Shown: one piece after another, positions 34,502 through 44,321 of the stretch
Position numbering within the stretch: the first letter of the stretch is position 1
Layout: each line of letters opens with the position of its first letter
Assembly (NCBI GenBank): GCA_948500755.1
Contig: CAOOYH010000007.1
Coordinates: 25,191 to 89,190, forward strand
Length of the DNA: 64,000 nucleotides
Direction of reading: 5' to 3'
DNA from: an uncultured Lactobacillus sp.
GTDB lineage: Bacteria; Bacillota; Bacilli; Lactobacillales; Lactobacillaceae
Program-made: the position numbers and the translations under genes
Notes under the pieces: generated by a model
The model's database searches: none
Told to the model about the DNA's origin: nothing
Seen by the model: the letters and a program-made list of their open reading frames with translations, nothing else

Positions 34502-34878
34502 TAATTGTTATCCTGTCCTTGAGGTAAATTATAAATCTTTTCGTTTGGCTTAGAATAATAAAACTTATAACGGACCATTTTCGCAACATAATCCGGATCT
34601 TTTAGATCATCTCGACGCGTAGAAAGATCTTTATGCTCTTGTGTTACTTTCTTTAAAGTCTTTCTTGAAGCTTGGGCTTCATTTTCAATTCGCTGAGTTT
34701 GAGCAATTTTTACTGAAATTTGAATTCCTAAAATTACAAAAATTGCCGCAAAAACAGAAATTATTCGACTACGTCTTTTACGATGGACTGCTTTTTCTCT
34801 TAAAAGCTGCTTTCGTCTTAATTGAGCTTTTTGAACTTCCGGACTAATAGCATTGAAAATATGTGGACCCTTACTCAT
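34501..34878 (-). CDS. divIC: Septum formation initiator, DivIC/FtsB family
   Basis: 125 residues. A basic cytoplasmic N-terminus (RRKQLLREKAVHRKRRSR), one membrane segment (~39-57), an external coiled coil (IENEAQASRKTLKKVTQEHK) and the family motif DPDYVAKMVRYKFYYSKPNE. It acts with DivIB and FtsL in the divisome to activate septal wall synthesis. It lies in the usual rqcP-divIC-S1 order downstream of mfd. Confidence 0.94.
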   Translation of the reverse strand: MSKGPHIFNAISPEVQKAQLRRKQLLREKAVHRKRRSRIISVFAAIFVILGIQISVKIAQTQRIENEAQASRKTLKKVTQEHKDLSTRRDDLKDPDYVAKMVRYKFYYSKPNEKIYNLPQGQDNN

Positions 34879-34944
34879 TTTTTATCCCCTATTATCATGA
34901 AAACCTTCTCTTCATTATAACAGCGCCTATTCTAAAAGTCATTA

Positions 34945-35187
34945 TTAATCCACTAACTCATAAAGCTCGCTTGCTTCAGCCTTCTTGGTAGTTTCACGAA
35001 TATTAATTACTTTTGCCTTAACTACTCTAGTGCCATAGCCAACTTCAATTACATCACCTAATTTAACATCATAGCTAGATTTTACAACTCGACCATTAAC
35101 CTTAATTCTACCTTGATCAGCCATTTCTTTAGCAACAGTTCTTCTCTTAACTAAACGTGATACTTTTAAAAACTTATCAATTCTCAT
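34945..35187 (-). CDS. rqcP: S4-domain protein RqcP (Hsp15 family, formerly YabO)
   Basis: 80 residues, a single S4 RNA-binding domain (MRIDKFLKVSRLVKRRTVAK and GRIKVNGRVVKSSYDVKLGD). In B. subtilis RqcP binds stalled 50S subunits and works with RqcH to add alanine tails to arrested nascent chains. It starts 12 bp after mfd and is probably in the pth-mfd-rqcP transcript. Confidence 0.94.
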   Translation of the reverse strand: MRIDKFLKVSRLVKRRTVAKEMADQGRIKVNGRVVKSSYDVKLGDVIEVGYGTRVVKAKVINIRETTKKAEASELYELVD

Positions 35188-35198
35188 ATTCTACCTCA

Positions 35199-38100
35199 CT
35201 ATTTTTGTACAATTTCACTAGCATCTTCTAAGAATGTAGTCAATTCATTAAAGAGCATACGATTATTTAACTTATCTGGCAACAGCAACAGAACAACCAT
35301 CTTTTTATCCTTGGTCATACTAATTCTTGCTTTAAAGCTAACATGTTCTAAAGCTTTAAAAATATTTGGCCCTTCTAGTTCCTTTGAAGCCTTAATATCA
35401 AACTCAACTTTAATTTTATCGTCTTTTTTAACTACATTTAAAGCTTGAGCATTATCAGCATTTAATTTCAATTTAGAACTAGCTAGTAAATTTTCTACTG
35501 AAGTTGGATAATCTCCAAATCGATCAATGAGCTCATCTTCAATTTGGTCTAGCTCTTCTTCACTAGTAACTGCTTTAATCTTCTTATAAAATTCAATCTT
35601 TTCTTCTTGATCGGGAATATAGGCATCGGGAATATAGGATTCAAATCCCAGATCAATCTCGGAGTTTGATTTTTTAATAACCTTTTTATTTTTCCGAGCT
35701 TTAATGGCATCACTCAGCATCTGTGAGTAAAGATCATATCCCACACTATCAATAAAGCCATGCTGCTGTGACCCTAGCATATTACCCGCGCCACGAATGG
35801 ACAAATCTCGCATCGCAATTTTAAAGCCGCTCCCTAATTCTGTAAAATCGCGAATGGCATCGAGACGTTTTTCGCCAACTTCAGTGAGTACTTTATTAGG
35901 TTGATATAAAAAGTAAGCATACGCAAGTCTGGCGCTTCTTCCTATTCGGCCCCGGAGCTGATACAACTGACTCAAACCATATTTATCAGCGTCTTCGATA
36001 ATCATCGTATTCACATTTGGCATGTCGATTCCAGTTTCAATAATAGTTGTGGTCACCAAAATATCAAATTCACGATTTAGGAATCGATATAAGATATCTT
36101 CAATTTGATTTTGACTCATACGTCCATGAATACTGGCAATACGCGCATTGGGCATTAATTTTTCTAATTTATTAACAACTTCATCAATATCACCGATTCG
36201 GTTATGTAAATAAAATACTTGGCCACCTCTTTGCATTTCACGCTGACAAGCATTTTTAACTACACTTGGTAACTCTTCCATTACATAAGTCTGAATAGGA
36301 TAACGATTTTGAGGAGGAGTTTCCATCACTGACAAATCTCTTACCCCTACCATGGACATATGTAAAGTTCGCGGAATTGGGGTGGCCGTTAAAGTTAAAA
36401 CATCAATATTAGCCTTTAGTTGCTTCAAGCGCTCTTTGTGTTTTACCCCAAATCTTTGCTCTTCATCAATGATCAATAAGCCTAAATTCTTAAACTCCAC
36501 ATCTTTTGACAAGATTCTATGAGTTCCAACTACAATATCGATTTCGCCTTTTTTCAACTTTTCGATAATTTCTTTAGTTTCAGCCGGAGTTTGAAAGCGT
36601 GATAACATTGCCACATTAACTGGAAAATCCTTAAACCGATCTAAAATAGTTTCGTAGTGCTGCTGAGCCAAAATAGTAGTTGGAACTAAAAATGCTACTT
36701 GTTTATTATCTTGAACTGCTTTAAAAGCAGCACGAAGGGCAACTTCAGTTTTTCCAAAACCTACATCCCCAACCACTAAACGATCCATCGGCTTAGAACT
36801 TTCCATGTCCTCTTTAATTTCTTTAGTCGAACGCAATTGATCGGCAGTTTCCACATAGGGAAAGGCACTTTCAAATTGTCTTTGCAAATCATCATCAGGA
36901 GAAAAAGCAAAACCTTTTTCAGACTCTCTTTTTGCATAAAGTTCAATTAAATCATCGGCAATATCTTCAACCTTTGATTGAACCTTACGCTTAGTTTTTG
37001 CCCATTCGCTTCCACCCAGCTTGTTAAGATGTGGTCGTTTTCCTTCAGATCCGACATATTTTTGAACTAATTTTAATTGATCAGCTGGAACAAATAACTG
37101 ATCCCCACGTTGGTAAGTAATAGTGATGTAATCACGCTTCACGCCATTATTTTCTAGAGTTTTAATTCCTTCAAAACGACCAATTCCATGATTAACATGT
37201 ACTACATAATCTCCAGGCTTTAATTCAGTGTAATTACGCAGACGCTGAGCATTTTCAAGCGTTTTAATCCGCTTTTTATGATGAACTCGTTTATTAAAAA
37301 GTTCTCTTTCAGTTAAGTAAATGAGGTTAATATTGGGAAGATTAAAACCTTCACTAAATTCACCAACTACAATTTGAGTTCTCTTTTCAATCAAATCATC
37401 TTTATTCACAATCGGAATATCTAAACCAAAATCCGCAAAATTTTGGCTCATTTGCTTAGCTCGCTTTTCATTATCAGCCTGCAAAATCACAGTTTGGGCA
37501 TTCTTTTGATAAGATTCAATCTCTGTCTTAATAAGTGGCATTTGACTGAAAAATTGTTCCGGTTCTCGTGTTTGCCAATCTAGCATCTGGTCTAGTTTAA
37601 TTCGACCTAAACTTCGTTGGAAAAGTGAAAAATAAATTCGATGGTGGCTATCTTTAGACCAAACACGTTTAAAGTTAAGACGCAATTCTTGACCTGGTAG
37701 CATGGCGCCAGTTTTTAGCTCATCATCAATAAAAGCTGCATTTTCACTATCAACATTTTTAACAGATTGATTAATGAGTGGCCAATCATCAAGAAATACT
37801 AATCCATCTTTAGATAAATACTCTAAAAGGCTACTTGGCCGTGAAATTAAATAATCAACCAAAAAAGCATAGTTATTGGGTAAACCACCAGCATCCAGTT
37901 CATCCAAACTTTGAGTAAAATGGTCCTTCACGGCTTTTTCAGGAGCCGGTGCATTAGCCATTGCTTTTCTAATTTTTTCGGCTGCCTTTTTTAAATTGTC
38001 TCTGGAAAAGACACGATCGTGTGCAGCAAAAATAGTTAATTTATCAAGTTCTTTTTGGCTACGCTGAGTAGATAAATCAAATTCTTTAATAGAATCAATC

Positions 38101-38693
38101 TCATCCCCAAAGAATTCAATTCTAACTGGATTTTCACGGTCAAGGGGGTAAATATCCAAAATATCTCCACGAATAGCGAATTCCCCACTTTTTCCGACTA
38201 ACGACTCCTTATGATAGCCTGCACGCACCAGCCAATCATTTAATTCTTTTAAATCGTACTCACTATCTAAGTCAAAAGTTTTCTTAAATGCCAAATACTC
38301 TTCGGGTTTTGACAATTTGTATTGTAATCCCGCAGGAGTCGTCACTACAATTCCTGGTTTATTAGATAATAAAAAATTAAGGGTCTGGATCCGGCTACTT
38401 AATTCATCTGGAGAAGTTGTAGCAGTTTGCGTCGCAATCATATCATCTACAGGAAAAATTTGAACTTGTCCTTCTGGCAAAATTGCACTGAGTTTCCCAT
38501 ATAAATCTTGAGCTTTATGTTCATTTTCTTCTATTAAAACAAGTGGAGCCTTTCGCTCATTCACAATTTGTTTTAAAAGTAGACTAAAAGCACCGGCGTT
38601 GGCGCCAGTGATCATTGAGTTCTTTACATCTTTTGTTTTATCAATAAAATTGTTTAAATCTTTGTCTTTTTCTAAATAATTTGTCAAACGCAT
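35199..38693 (-). CDS. mfd: Transcription-repair coupling factor
   Basis: 1164 residues. UvrB-like N-terminal domains (~1-350), the RNA polymerase interaction domain (LKPGDYVVHVNHGIGRFEGI, ~500), a RecG-type motor with Walker A GDVGFGKTEVALRAA (~642) and DEEQRFGV, and a C-terminal TRCF domain. Mfd pushes stalled RNA polymerase off DNA and recruits UvrA. It starts one base after the pth stop, so they are coupled. Confidence 0.98.
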   Translation of the reverse strand: MRLTNYLEKDKDLNNFIDKTKDVKNSMITGANAGAFSLLLKQIVNERKAPLVLIEENEHKAQDLYGKLSAILPEGQVQIFPVDDMIATQTATTSPDELSSRIQTLNFLLSNKPGIVVTTPAGLQYKLSKPEEYLAFKKTFDLDSEYDLKELNDWLVRAGYHKESLVGKSGEFAIRGDILDIYPLDRENPVRIEFFGDEIDSIKEFDLSTQRSQKELDKLTIFAAHDRVFSRDNLKKAAEKIRKAMANAPAPEKAVKDHFTQSLDELDAGGLPNNYAFLVDYLISRPSSLLEYLSKDGLVFLDDWPLINQSVKNVDSENAAFIDDELKTGAMLPGQELRLNFKRVWSKDSHHRIYFSLFQRSLGRIKLDQMLDWQTREPEQFFSQMPLIKTEIESYQKNAQTVILQADNEKRAKQMSQNFADFGLDIPIVNKDDLIEKRTQIVVGEFSEGFNLPNINLIYLTERELFNKRVHHKKRIKTLENAQRLRNYTELKPGDYVVHVNHGIGRFEGIKTLENNGVKRDYITITYQRGDQLFVPADQLKLVQKYVGSEGKRPHLNKLGGSEWAKTKRKVQSKVEDIADDLIELYAKRESEKGFAFSPDDDLQRQFESAFPYVETADQLRSTKEIKEDMESSKPMDRLVVGDVGFGKTEVALRAAFKAVQDNKQVAFLVPTTILAQQHYETILDRFKDFPVNVAMLSRFQTPAETKEIIEKLKKGEIDIVVGTHRILSKDVEFKNLGLLIIDEEQRFGVKHKERLKQLKANIDVLTLTATPIPRTLHMSMVGVRDLSVMETPPQNRYPIQTYVMEELPSVVKNACQREMQRGGQVFYLHNRIGDIDEVVNKLEKLMPNARIASIHGRMSQNQIEDILYRFLNREFDILVTTTIIETGIDMPNVNTMIIEDADKYGLSQLYQLRGRIGRSARLAYAYFLYQPNKVLTEVGEKRLDAIRDFTELGSGFKIAMRDLSIRGAGNMLGSQQHGFIDSVGYDLYSQMLSDAIKARKNKKVIKKSNSEIDLGFESYIPDAYIPDQEEKIEFYKKIKAVTSEEELDQIEDELIDRFGDYPTSVENLLASSKLKLNADNAQALNVVKKDDKIKVEFDIKASKELEGPNIFKALEHVSFKARISMTKDKKMVVLLLLPDKLNNRMLFNELTTFLEDASEIVQK

Positions 38694-38694
38694 T

Positions 38695-39252
38695 TTAATT
38701 ATACTTGTTCATCAAATATTGACTATTGTGTCCTTCAATAAAGTCATCGATAATCTTTACACTTGTATCAAATGCATCATCCATCAATTTTTGTTGTTCT
38801 GCATTAAATGGGGTTAGTACCCAAGAAACTACGCTCGTTTTTTCTGGATGACGAATTCCAATTTTTAAACGATTAAACTTATCCGTGCCTAAATCGCGAA
38901 TAATACTCTTGATCCCATTATGTCCACCAGATTTACCATTAGCACGAATTCTAATTTTCCCAATTGGCATATCCATATCATCTTGGATAATCAAGATATC
39001 TTCTGGTTTAACTTTGAAAAAGTTAGCAATTTGAGCAACTGAACGCCCAGATTCATTCATAAAAGTTTGTGGTTCAAGCAAAATGACATCGTCGCCATTA
39101 ATTTTTTGCTTAGTCCAATGACCTTCAAACTTGTCCTTATCTAGCGACAAGTTTTTACTTTTTAGGTAATTATCTAATGCCATAAAACCAGTATTATGTT
39201 TTGTTCTATCATACTTTTTACCTGGGTTTCCCAACCCTGCAATTATCTTCAC
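38695..39252 (-). CDS. pth: Peptidyl-tRNA hydrolase
   Basis: 185 residues from a GTG at 39252 (VKIIAGLGNPGKKYDRTKHN), 10 nt behind AAGGGG; the longer reading frame adds 17 residues not found in the family. The catalytic histidine is in KHNTGFMALD and the conserved Asp in IQDDMDMPIGKIRIR. It recycles peptidyl-tRNAs dropped by ribosomes. It is divergent from ldh (162 bp apart). Confidence 0.96.
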   Translation of the reverse strand: MKIIAGLGNPGKKYDRTKHNTGFMALDNYLKSKNLSLDKDKFEGHWTKQKINGDDVILLEPQTFMNESGRSVAQIANFFKVKPEDILIIQDDMDMPIGKIRIRANGKSGGHNGIKSIIRDLGTDKFNRLKIGIRHPEKTSVVSWVLTPFNAEQQKLMDDAFDTSVKIIDDFIEGHNSQYLMNKYN

Positions 39253-39339
39253 TTTTAACGTACCCCTTTTCTTAATCCTACTTATGATAGCACATACTTT
39301 CAAAAAAATAGTAAGATCTGCTTATTTCAACACTAAGTA

Positions 39340-39370
39340 TTGTCATTTTAGCAATATTTCATGTTATAAT
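39340..39370 (+). promoter_or_regulatory. ldh promoter
   Basis: TTGTCA (39340-39345), a long 19-bp spacer and an extended -10 TGTTATAAT (-10 at 39365-39370). The predicted leader is ~38 nt, with AAAGGAG before the ATG. Confidence 0.7.
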
Positions 39371-39413
39371 GCTTATTGTTAAAACTATCACTAATAAAAG
39401 GAGATTTTTATTT

Positions 39414-40385
39414 ATGGCAAGAGAAGAAAAACCTCGTAAAGTTATTTTAGTCGGTGACGGTGCCGTAGGTTCTACCTTTGCATTCTCAATGGTACAACAA
39501 GGTATTGCAGAAGAATTGGGTATTATTGATATTGCTAAGGAACACGTTGAAGGTGACGCAATCGACTTAGCTGATGCAACTCCTTGGACTTCACCAAAGA
39601 ACATCTACGCAGCTGAATACGCAGACTGCAAGGACGCAGACTTAGTTGTTATTACTGCTGGTGCTCCACAAAAGCCAGGTGAAACTCGTCTTGATCTTGT
39701 TAACAAGAACTTGAAGATTTTATCATCAATCGTTGAACCAGTTGTTGAATCAGGTTTTGAAGGTATCTTCTTAGTAGTTGCTAACCCAGTTGACATCTTG
39801 ACTCACGCAACTTGGAAGATGTCAGGTTTCCCTAAGGATCGTGTTATCGGTTCAGGTACTTCACTTGACACTGGTCGTCTTCAAAAGGTTATCGGTGAAA
39901 TGGAACACGTTGATCCAGCTTCAGTTAATGCTTACATGCTTGGTGAACACGGTGATACTGAATTCCCAGTATGGAGCTATAACAATGTTGGTGGCGTAAA
40001 GGTTAGTGACTGGGTTAAGGCTCACGGTATGGATGAATCTAAGCTTGAAGACATCCACAAGGAAGTTGCTAACATGGCTTACGACATCATCAACAAGAAG
40101 GGTGCTACTTTCTACGGAATCGGTACTGCTTCAGCAATGATCGCTAAGGCAATTTTGAACGATGAACACCGTGTACTTCCACTTTCAGTACCAATGGATG
40201 GCGAATACGGTTTACACGACCTTCACATCGGTACTCCAGCAGTTGTTGGACGTAAGGGTCTTGAACAAGTAATCGAAATGCCATTAAGCGACCATGAACA
40301 AGAATTGATGACTGCTTCAGCAGATCAATTGAAGAAGGTTATGGACAAGGCCTTCAAGGAAACTGGCGTTAAGGTTCGTCAATAA
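39414..40385 (+). CDS. ldh: L-lactate dehydrogenase
   Basis: 323 residues from the ATG at 39414 (MAREEKPRKVILVGDGAVGS), 8-10 nt behind AAAGGAG; an upstream in-frame ATG lies in the -10 box and is not used. The NAD-binding GxGxxG motif is GDGAVGS (14-20), and the catalytic histidine is His179 in LGEHGDTEF. It reduces pyruvate to L-lactate with NADH, the key step of homolactic fermentation. Codon use is strongly biased (GGT, GTT, CTT, AAG), which suggests high expression. Confidence 0.97.
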   Translation: MAREEKPRKVILVGDGAVGSTFAFSMVQQGIAEELGIIDIAKEHVEGDAIDLADATPWTSPKNIYAAEYADCKDADLVVITAGAPQKPGETRLDLVNKNLKILSSIVEPVVESGFEGIFLVVANPVDILTHATWKMSGFPKDRVIGSGTSLDTGRLQKVIGEMEHVDPASVNAYMLGEHGDTEFPVWSYNNVGGVKVSDWVKAHGMDESKLEDIHKEVANMAYDIINKKGATFYGIGTASAMIAKAILNDEHRVLPLSVPMDGEYGLHDLHIGTPAVVGRKGLEQVIEMPLSDHEQELMTASADQLKKVMDKAFKETGVKVRQ

Positions 40386-40402
40386 TTTCTTAATTAATGT
40401 CT

Positions 40403-40432
40403 AAAAAGCATCTAGATCTAGATGCTTTTTTC
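40403..40432 (+). terminator. ldh terminator
   Basis: AAAGCATCTAGA pairs with TCTAGATGCTTT as an almost perfect palindrome, followed by a T-run. Confidence 0.9.
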
Positions 40433-40456
40433 TTTTGCACTAATCTTTAAGCTATC

Positions 40457-40485
40457 TTTAATTTAGATCATAGCTATGCTATAAT
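40457..40485 (+). promoter_or_regulatory. Promoter of the CBS-domain gene
   Basis: TTTAAT, 17-bp spacer, extended -10 TGCTATAAT, ~36 bp before the start codon. Confidence 0.65.
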
Positions 40486-40520
40486 GACTTGAAACATTTT
40501 TCACGTTTGGAGGCCGCGAG

Positions 40521-41216
40521 ATGCTTATTAAATCTTTAGTTCTTAAAAAAGATTACCTAACCACAGTCAATGAAAAAGCCACTTTGGAAGAAACATTAAA
40601 AGTTCTTGAAGACTCTGGTTTTAGATGTGTGCCTATCTTAGATGACACCGGCACCATTTTTAGAGGTAATATTTACAAGATGCACATTTATCGTCACAAA
40701 TCTCAAGGTGGCGAAATGGATCTACCCGTTACTTATTTACTAAAAAATGCAACCAAGACCATTAAGGTTAACTCACCATTTTTTAAAGTCTTCTTCAACA
40801 TTAAAGACTTACCTTACATTTCAGTTCTTGACGAAGAGAACAAATTCTATGGTATTTTAACTCACTCACGTTTACTTGATATGTTATCTGATGCTTGGAA
40901 TATTAAAAACGGTTCCTATGTTTTGACCGTTTTATCAGATAATAGTCGTGGTAATCTGGTTAAAATGTCTAAGATCATTTCAAAATACACCAATATGGCC
41001 AGTGTAATGACTTTAGATGCTTCCGCTAGTGAATTAGGTGGCGATTTTGTTCGTAGAACCTTGTTTACTCTTCCATCTGGAGTTTCAGAAATTACGATGA
41101 AGACAGTTGTAGATAAGTTGCAACGAAAAGGTTATGTAGTTGCAGAAATTGAAGACTTACAAGCTGGAATGACAATCATGAGCGATGAAAATCCGGGAGT
41201 CTTTATTCAAAAATAA
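40521..41216 (+). CDS. CBS-domain protein, candidate c-di-AMP-binding CbpA type
   Basis: 231 residues. Two CBS repeats (~15-60 and ~75-125; VPILDDTGTIFRGNI and ISVLDEENKFYGILTHSRLL), followed by an ACT-like domain (VLTVLSDNSRGNLVKMSKII). Proteins of this build in lactobacilli and Listeria bind cyclic di-AMP; the exact role is not well defined. It is a single gene with its own promoter and terminator. The name rests on domain layout only. Confidence 0.75.
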   Translation: MLIKSLVLKKDYLTTVNEKATLEETLKVLEDSGFRCVPILDDTGTIFRGNIYKMHIYRHKSQGGEMDLPVTYLLKNATKTIKVNSPFFKVFFNIKDLPYISVLDEENKFYGILTHSRLLDMLSDAWNIKNGSYVLTVLSDNSRGNLVKMSKIISKYTNMASVMTLDASASELGGDFVRRTLFTLPSGVSEITMKTVVDKLQRKGYVVAEIEDLQAGMTIMSDENPGVFIQK

Positions 41217-41226
41217 GTCTGTATAA

Positions 41227-41254
41227 GAAAAGCACCTCAATGAGGTGCTTTTTT
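41227..41254. terminator. Bidirectional terminator between CBS gene and alr
   Basis: AAAAGCACCTCA pairs with TGAGGTGCTTTT, with A and T runs on either side. It serves both converging genes. Confidence 0.9.
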
Positions 41255-41256
41255 GT

Positions 41257-42390
41257 TTATTCATCATAATAATATACACGTGGTAAACGATCACTCAACA
41301 AACATGCTACCTCATAGTGAATAGTATCTACATAATCAGCAGCAGCTTTAATATTATTAGGATCTTCTGGATTATCTGAAATTAAGGTTACACGCGTTCC
41401 AACAGGCATTTCACTAGGCATTAACACCATAAATTGGTCCATACATACGCGGCCAACTATTGGACAATAGACATCGCCTACTTTTACCTTAAAACCTTGA
41501 AACTTACGAATCCAACCATCTGCATAGCCAACAGGAACTGTCCCGATAATTGCATCATCATCAGCCATATAAGTGGAGCCATATCCTACACCATCACCTT
41601 TGTGAATAGTTTTAACATGGGTTAATTCGCTCACAAAAGAAAGCGCAGGTTTTAATTCAACATTAGACTTTAGATCGGGAGAGCTTGGATTAGATGAGGG
41701 ATTCAAACCATAGATCCCAATTCCAAATCTTACCAAATCACTGTGCACATCCTTATCAAAGATGCTAGCAGCAGTATTGTCAACATGAATCCATTTTGGC
41801 TTAACAGTCAAAAGCGACTTCATGTGCTTGAACTTCTCTACCTGATGTTTAAAGTAAGTATCATCACTACTATCAGCTGAAGCGAAGTGAGCAAACATCC
41901 CTTCTACAAAGAAATTAGGGTTGTTTTCTAAGAACTTATTAGCTTCGATAAATTCGTCATCTTCACTAAAACCAATCCTGCCCATTCCTGAATCAATACC
42001 TAAGTGAATCTTTAATTGCAAATTTTCTCTTTCAAGAGCTTCTTGAGCCATATGAAGCCACTCTAAGTTAGGCACAGTTAATGAAATACCATTTGCGGCA
42101 GCTACTGGAGCATATTCTGGTGAAACTACACCCAAAACTAAAATTGGCTTAACGACGCCATTTTCTCTTAACTCTAAAGCTTCATCTAAAATTGCCACAC
42201 AAAAACCGCTGGCTCCGGCTTCTTCAGCAACCTTAGCTACTTGAATAGCTCCATGACCATAAGCATTTGCCTTTACTACAGCAAAAAGCTTCTGATCTGG
42301 ATCAAGATGATTTACTTCATTTTCAATATTTTGCTTAATTGCACTTAAATTTACCCGTACAACAGCTGGACGATGTATTCCTGGAACCAT
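41257..42390 (-). CDS. alr: Alanine racemase
   Basis: 377 residues. Fold type III PLP enzyme; the PLP lysine is Lys40 in FAVVKANAYGHGA, and the catalytic tyrosine is in GVGYGSTYMADDD (~272). It makes D-alanine for peptidoglycan and teichoic acids. It starts immediately after acpS (no gap), the common acpS-alr pair of Firmicutes. Confidence 0.98.
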   Translation of the reverse strand: MVPGIHRPAVVRVNLSAIKQNIENEVNHLDPDQKLFAVVKANAYGHGAIQVAKVAEEAGASGFCVAILDEALELRENGVVKPILVLGVVSPEYAPVAAANGISLTVPNLEWLHMAQEALERENLQLKIHLGIDSGMGRIGFSEDDEFIEANKFLENNPNFFVEGMFAHFASADSSDDTYFKHQVEKFKHMKSLLTVKPKWIHVDNTAASIFDKDVHSDLVRFGIGIYGLNPSSNPSSPDLKSNVELKPALSFVSELTHVKTIHKGDGVGYGSTYMADDDAIIGTVPVGYADGWIRKFQGFKVKVGDVYCPIVGRVCMDQFMVLMPSEMPVGTRVTLISDNPEDPNNIKAAADYVDTIHYEVACLLSDRLPRVYYYDE

Positions 42391-42747
42391 CTAATTGTCC
42401 TCCAATACAACAAATGTAATAATTTCATGATTATCATGTGTGATGCTGGGAAAAATATTTCCTGAATATTTAGTAGAAGTCATAACAGGATGACCTAAAT
42501 CATCCCACAAAGTCTCTACGTCTTGGAAACCAACTGCTTTACCCAAGCCGGTTCCCATAGCTTTAGAAAAAGATTCCTTAAGTGAGAAACGACCACCTAA
42601 GTATTCCACCTTACGTTTACCCTTCATCTTCTGATATTGTGCAAATTCATTAGGTGTTAAAACTTTTTTGGCAAAATTGTCTCCACGTTCAACGATTTTC
42701 TTAACTCTTTCAACTTCAATTGAATCGATTCCTACACCTTTGATCAT
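42391..42747 (-). CDS. acpS: Holo-[acyl-carrier-protein] synthase
   Basis: 118 residues. MIKGVGIDSIEVERVKKIVE and the conserved GGRFSLKESFSKAMGTGLG motif with the magnesium-binding Glu identify AcpS. It transfers 4'-phosphopantetheine from CoA to apo-ACP for fatty acid synthesis. It lies 81 bp after the helicase gene terminator and abuts alr. Confidence 0.97.
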   Translation of the reverse strand: MIKGVGIDSIEVERVKKIVERGDNFAKKVLTPNEFAQYQKMKGKRKVEYLGGRFSLKESFSKAMGTGLGKAVGFQDVETLWDDLGHPVMTSTKYSGNIFPSITHDNHEIITFVVLEDN

Positions 42748-42783
42748 AATTTTTCATCCCCCACACAGAATTTAATTATAATA

Positions 42784-42818
42784 CAAAAAATGAGCTGCAA
42801 AAGCTACAACTCATTTTT
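42784..42818 (-). terminator. Terminator after the DEAD-box helicase gene
   Basis: AAAAATGAG-TG pairs with CA-CTCATTTTT, followed by a T-run on the minus strand. Confidence 0.85.
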
Positions 42819-42828
42819 CTATCAAAAT

Positions 42829-44307
42829 TTAACCTTTTTTATTTTTAATGACAAATTCATGTCCATTTCCGTGGCCACGTCTAGTACGCCCTTTTTGATT
42901 ACGCTTGTTAAAATTGCCACGACGGTTGCGATCATGACCGCGACCCTTACCACGTCCGCGACCATGATTCTTACGTCCATTACCCTTATATGGCAATGGC
43001 TTTTCTGGAGTAATCTTAACTTTTACTTCGCTAGAATCTTTAGATAAATTCTTCAAAAATGCTGCAACTAAATCAAGAGCTGAGTAGTTTTCTAAAAGTT
43101 CATTAGCTTCTTTTTCATACTTACTCAAATCACCCTTTAAAAGCTCTTCAATTTGAGCTTTAGCAGCTTTTAATTGGCCATGCAGTGCTTGATCATCTGT
43201 TGGTGGACGAAGAGGTAACATTTTCTTCTTAGTCAGTTGTTCAATAGTTCGCATATAGCCAATTTCATTTGGAGTTACGAAGGTAACTGAAATACCATTT
43301 TGTCCAGCACGACCAGTTCTACCAATGCGGTGAACATAAGAATCTGGATCTTGAGGAATATCGTAATTGTAAACGTGGGTAACTCCAGAAATGTCAAGTC
43401 CACGCGCTGCCACGTCAGTGGCTACCAAGATGTCGAGCTTACCGGAACGGAATCTCTTCAAAACGCTCATTCTACGTGCCTGAGAAAGATCGCCGTGAAT
43501 TCCTGCAGCATTATATCCCCGAGCTTGCAAACCACGTGTAAGCTCATCTACACGTCGCTTAGTACGACCAAATACAACAGCCAGATCGGGACCTTGAACG
43601 TCAATTAAGCGACACATAATATCGAATTTTTCAGATTCTTTTGCTCGGACAAAGTATTGATCAATTAAGTCTGCAGTTAATTCTTTAGCCTTAATTCGTA
43701 CAATTTCGGGATCGTGCATAAACTTTTCGCCAATTCGCAAAATTGGCTTAGGCATTGTAGCACTAAAAAGTAAAGTTTGAGTACGATTTTTAGCATAATT
43801 CAAAATGCTTTCAATATCACTAATAAAGCCCATATCAAGCATTTCATCAGCTTCATCAAGAACTATGGTCTTAACTTCATCTAAACTAATAGTTCCGCGT
43901 TTTAAGTGGTCAAGAAGACGACCGGGAGTCCCTACTAAAATAGCAGGTACATGGTTTTTCAAAGAGCGAATTTGACGACCGATATCTGCTCCTCCGTACA
44001 CAACTTGCACACGCGCATTTTCATCACGGCCCAAGCGAAAGAGTTCTTCTTGAGTTTGAATAGCTAATTCACGAGTTGGTTCAATTACAACTGCCTGAAT
44101 TGCTTTATGTTGTTTATCTAAATTTTGTAAAATTGGCAAGCCAAAAGCTGCAGTTTTACCAGTTCCAGTTTGAGCTTGACCAATTACATCTTTTCCCTCC
44201 AAGGCAAGTGGAATAGTTTGTTCTTGGATGGGGGTTGCTTCTTCAAAGCCTGAACGTCTAATTGCTTTTAAAAGCGCATCATTTAATCCTAATTCCGAAA
44301 ATTTCAC
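42829..44307 (-). CDS. cshA: DEAD-box ATP-dependent RNA helicase
   Basis: 492 residues. Q motif (FSELGLNDALLKAIRRSGFE), Walker A AQTGTGKTAAFGLP, DEAD box VLDEADEMLDMGF, SAT motif LFSATMP and the HRIGRTGRAG motif VI. The C-terminus is a basic Arg/Gly/Asn-rich tail that binds RNA in CshA proteins. These helicases act in mRNA turnover and ribosome assembly, notably in the cold. It is 14 bp downstream of murF, a conserved pairing in lactobacilli. The gene symbol is by best family match. Confidence 0.93.
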   Translation of the reverse strand: MKFSELGLNDALLKAIRRSGFEEATPIQEQTIPLALEGKDVIGQAQTGTGKTAAFGLPILQNLDKQHKAIQAVVIEPTRELAIQTQEELFRLGRDENARVQVVYGGADIGRQIRSLKNHVPAILVGTPGRLLDHLKRGTISLDEVKTIVLDEADEMLDMGFISDIESILNYAKNRTQTLLFSATMPKPILRIGEKFMHDPEIVRIKAKELTADLIDQYFVRAKESEKFDIMCRLIDVQGPDLAVVFGRTKRRVDELTRGLQARGYNAAGIHGDLSQARRMSVLKRFRSGKLDILVATDVAARGLDISGVTHVYNYDIPQDPDSYVHRIGRTGRAGQNGISVTFVTPNEIGYMRTIEQLTKKKMLPLRPPTDDQALHGQLKAAKAQIEELLKGDLSKYEKEANELLENYSALDLVAAFLKNLSKDSSEVKVKITPEKPLPYKGNGRKNHGRGRGKGRGHDRNRRGNFNKRNQKGRTRRGHGNGHEFVIKNKKG

Positions 44308-44321
44308 TAAATTAAATTCTC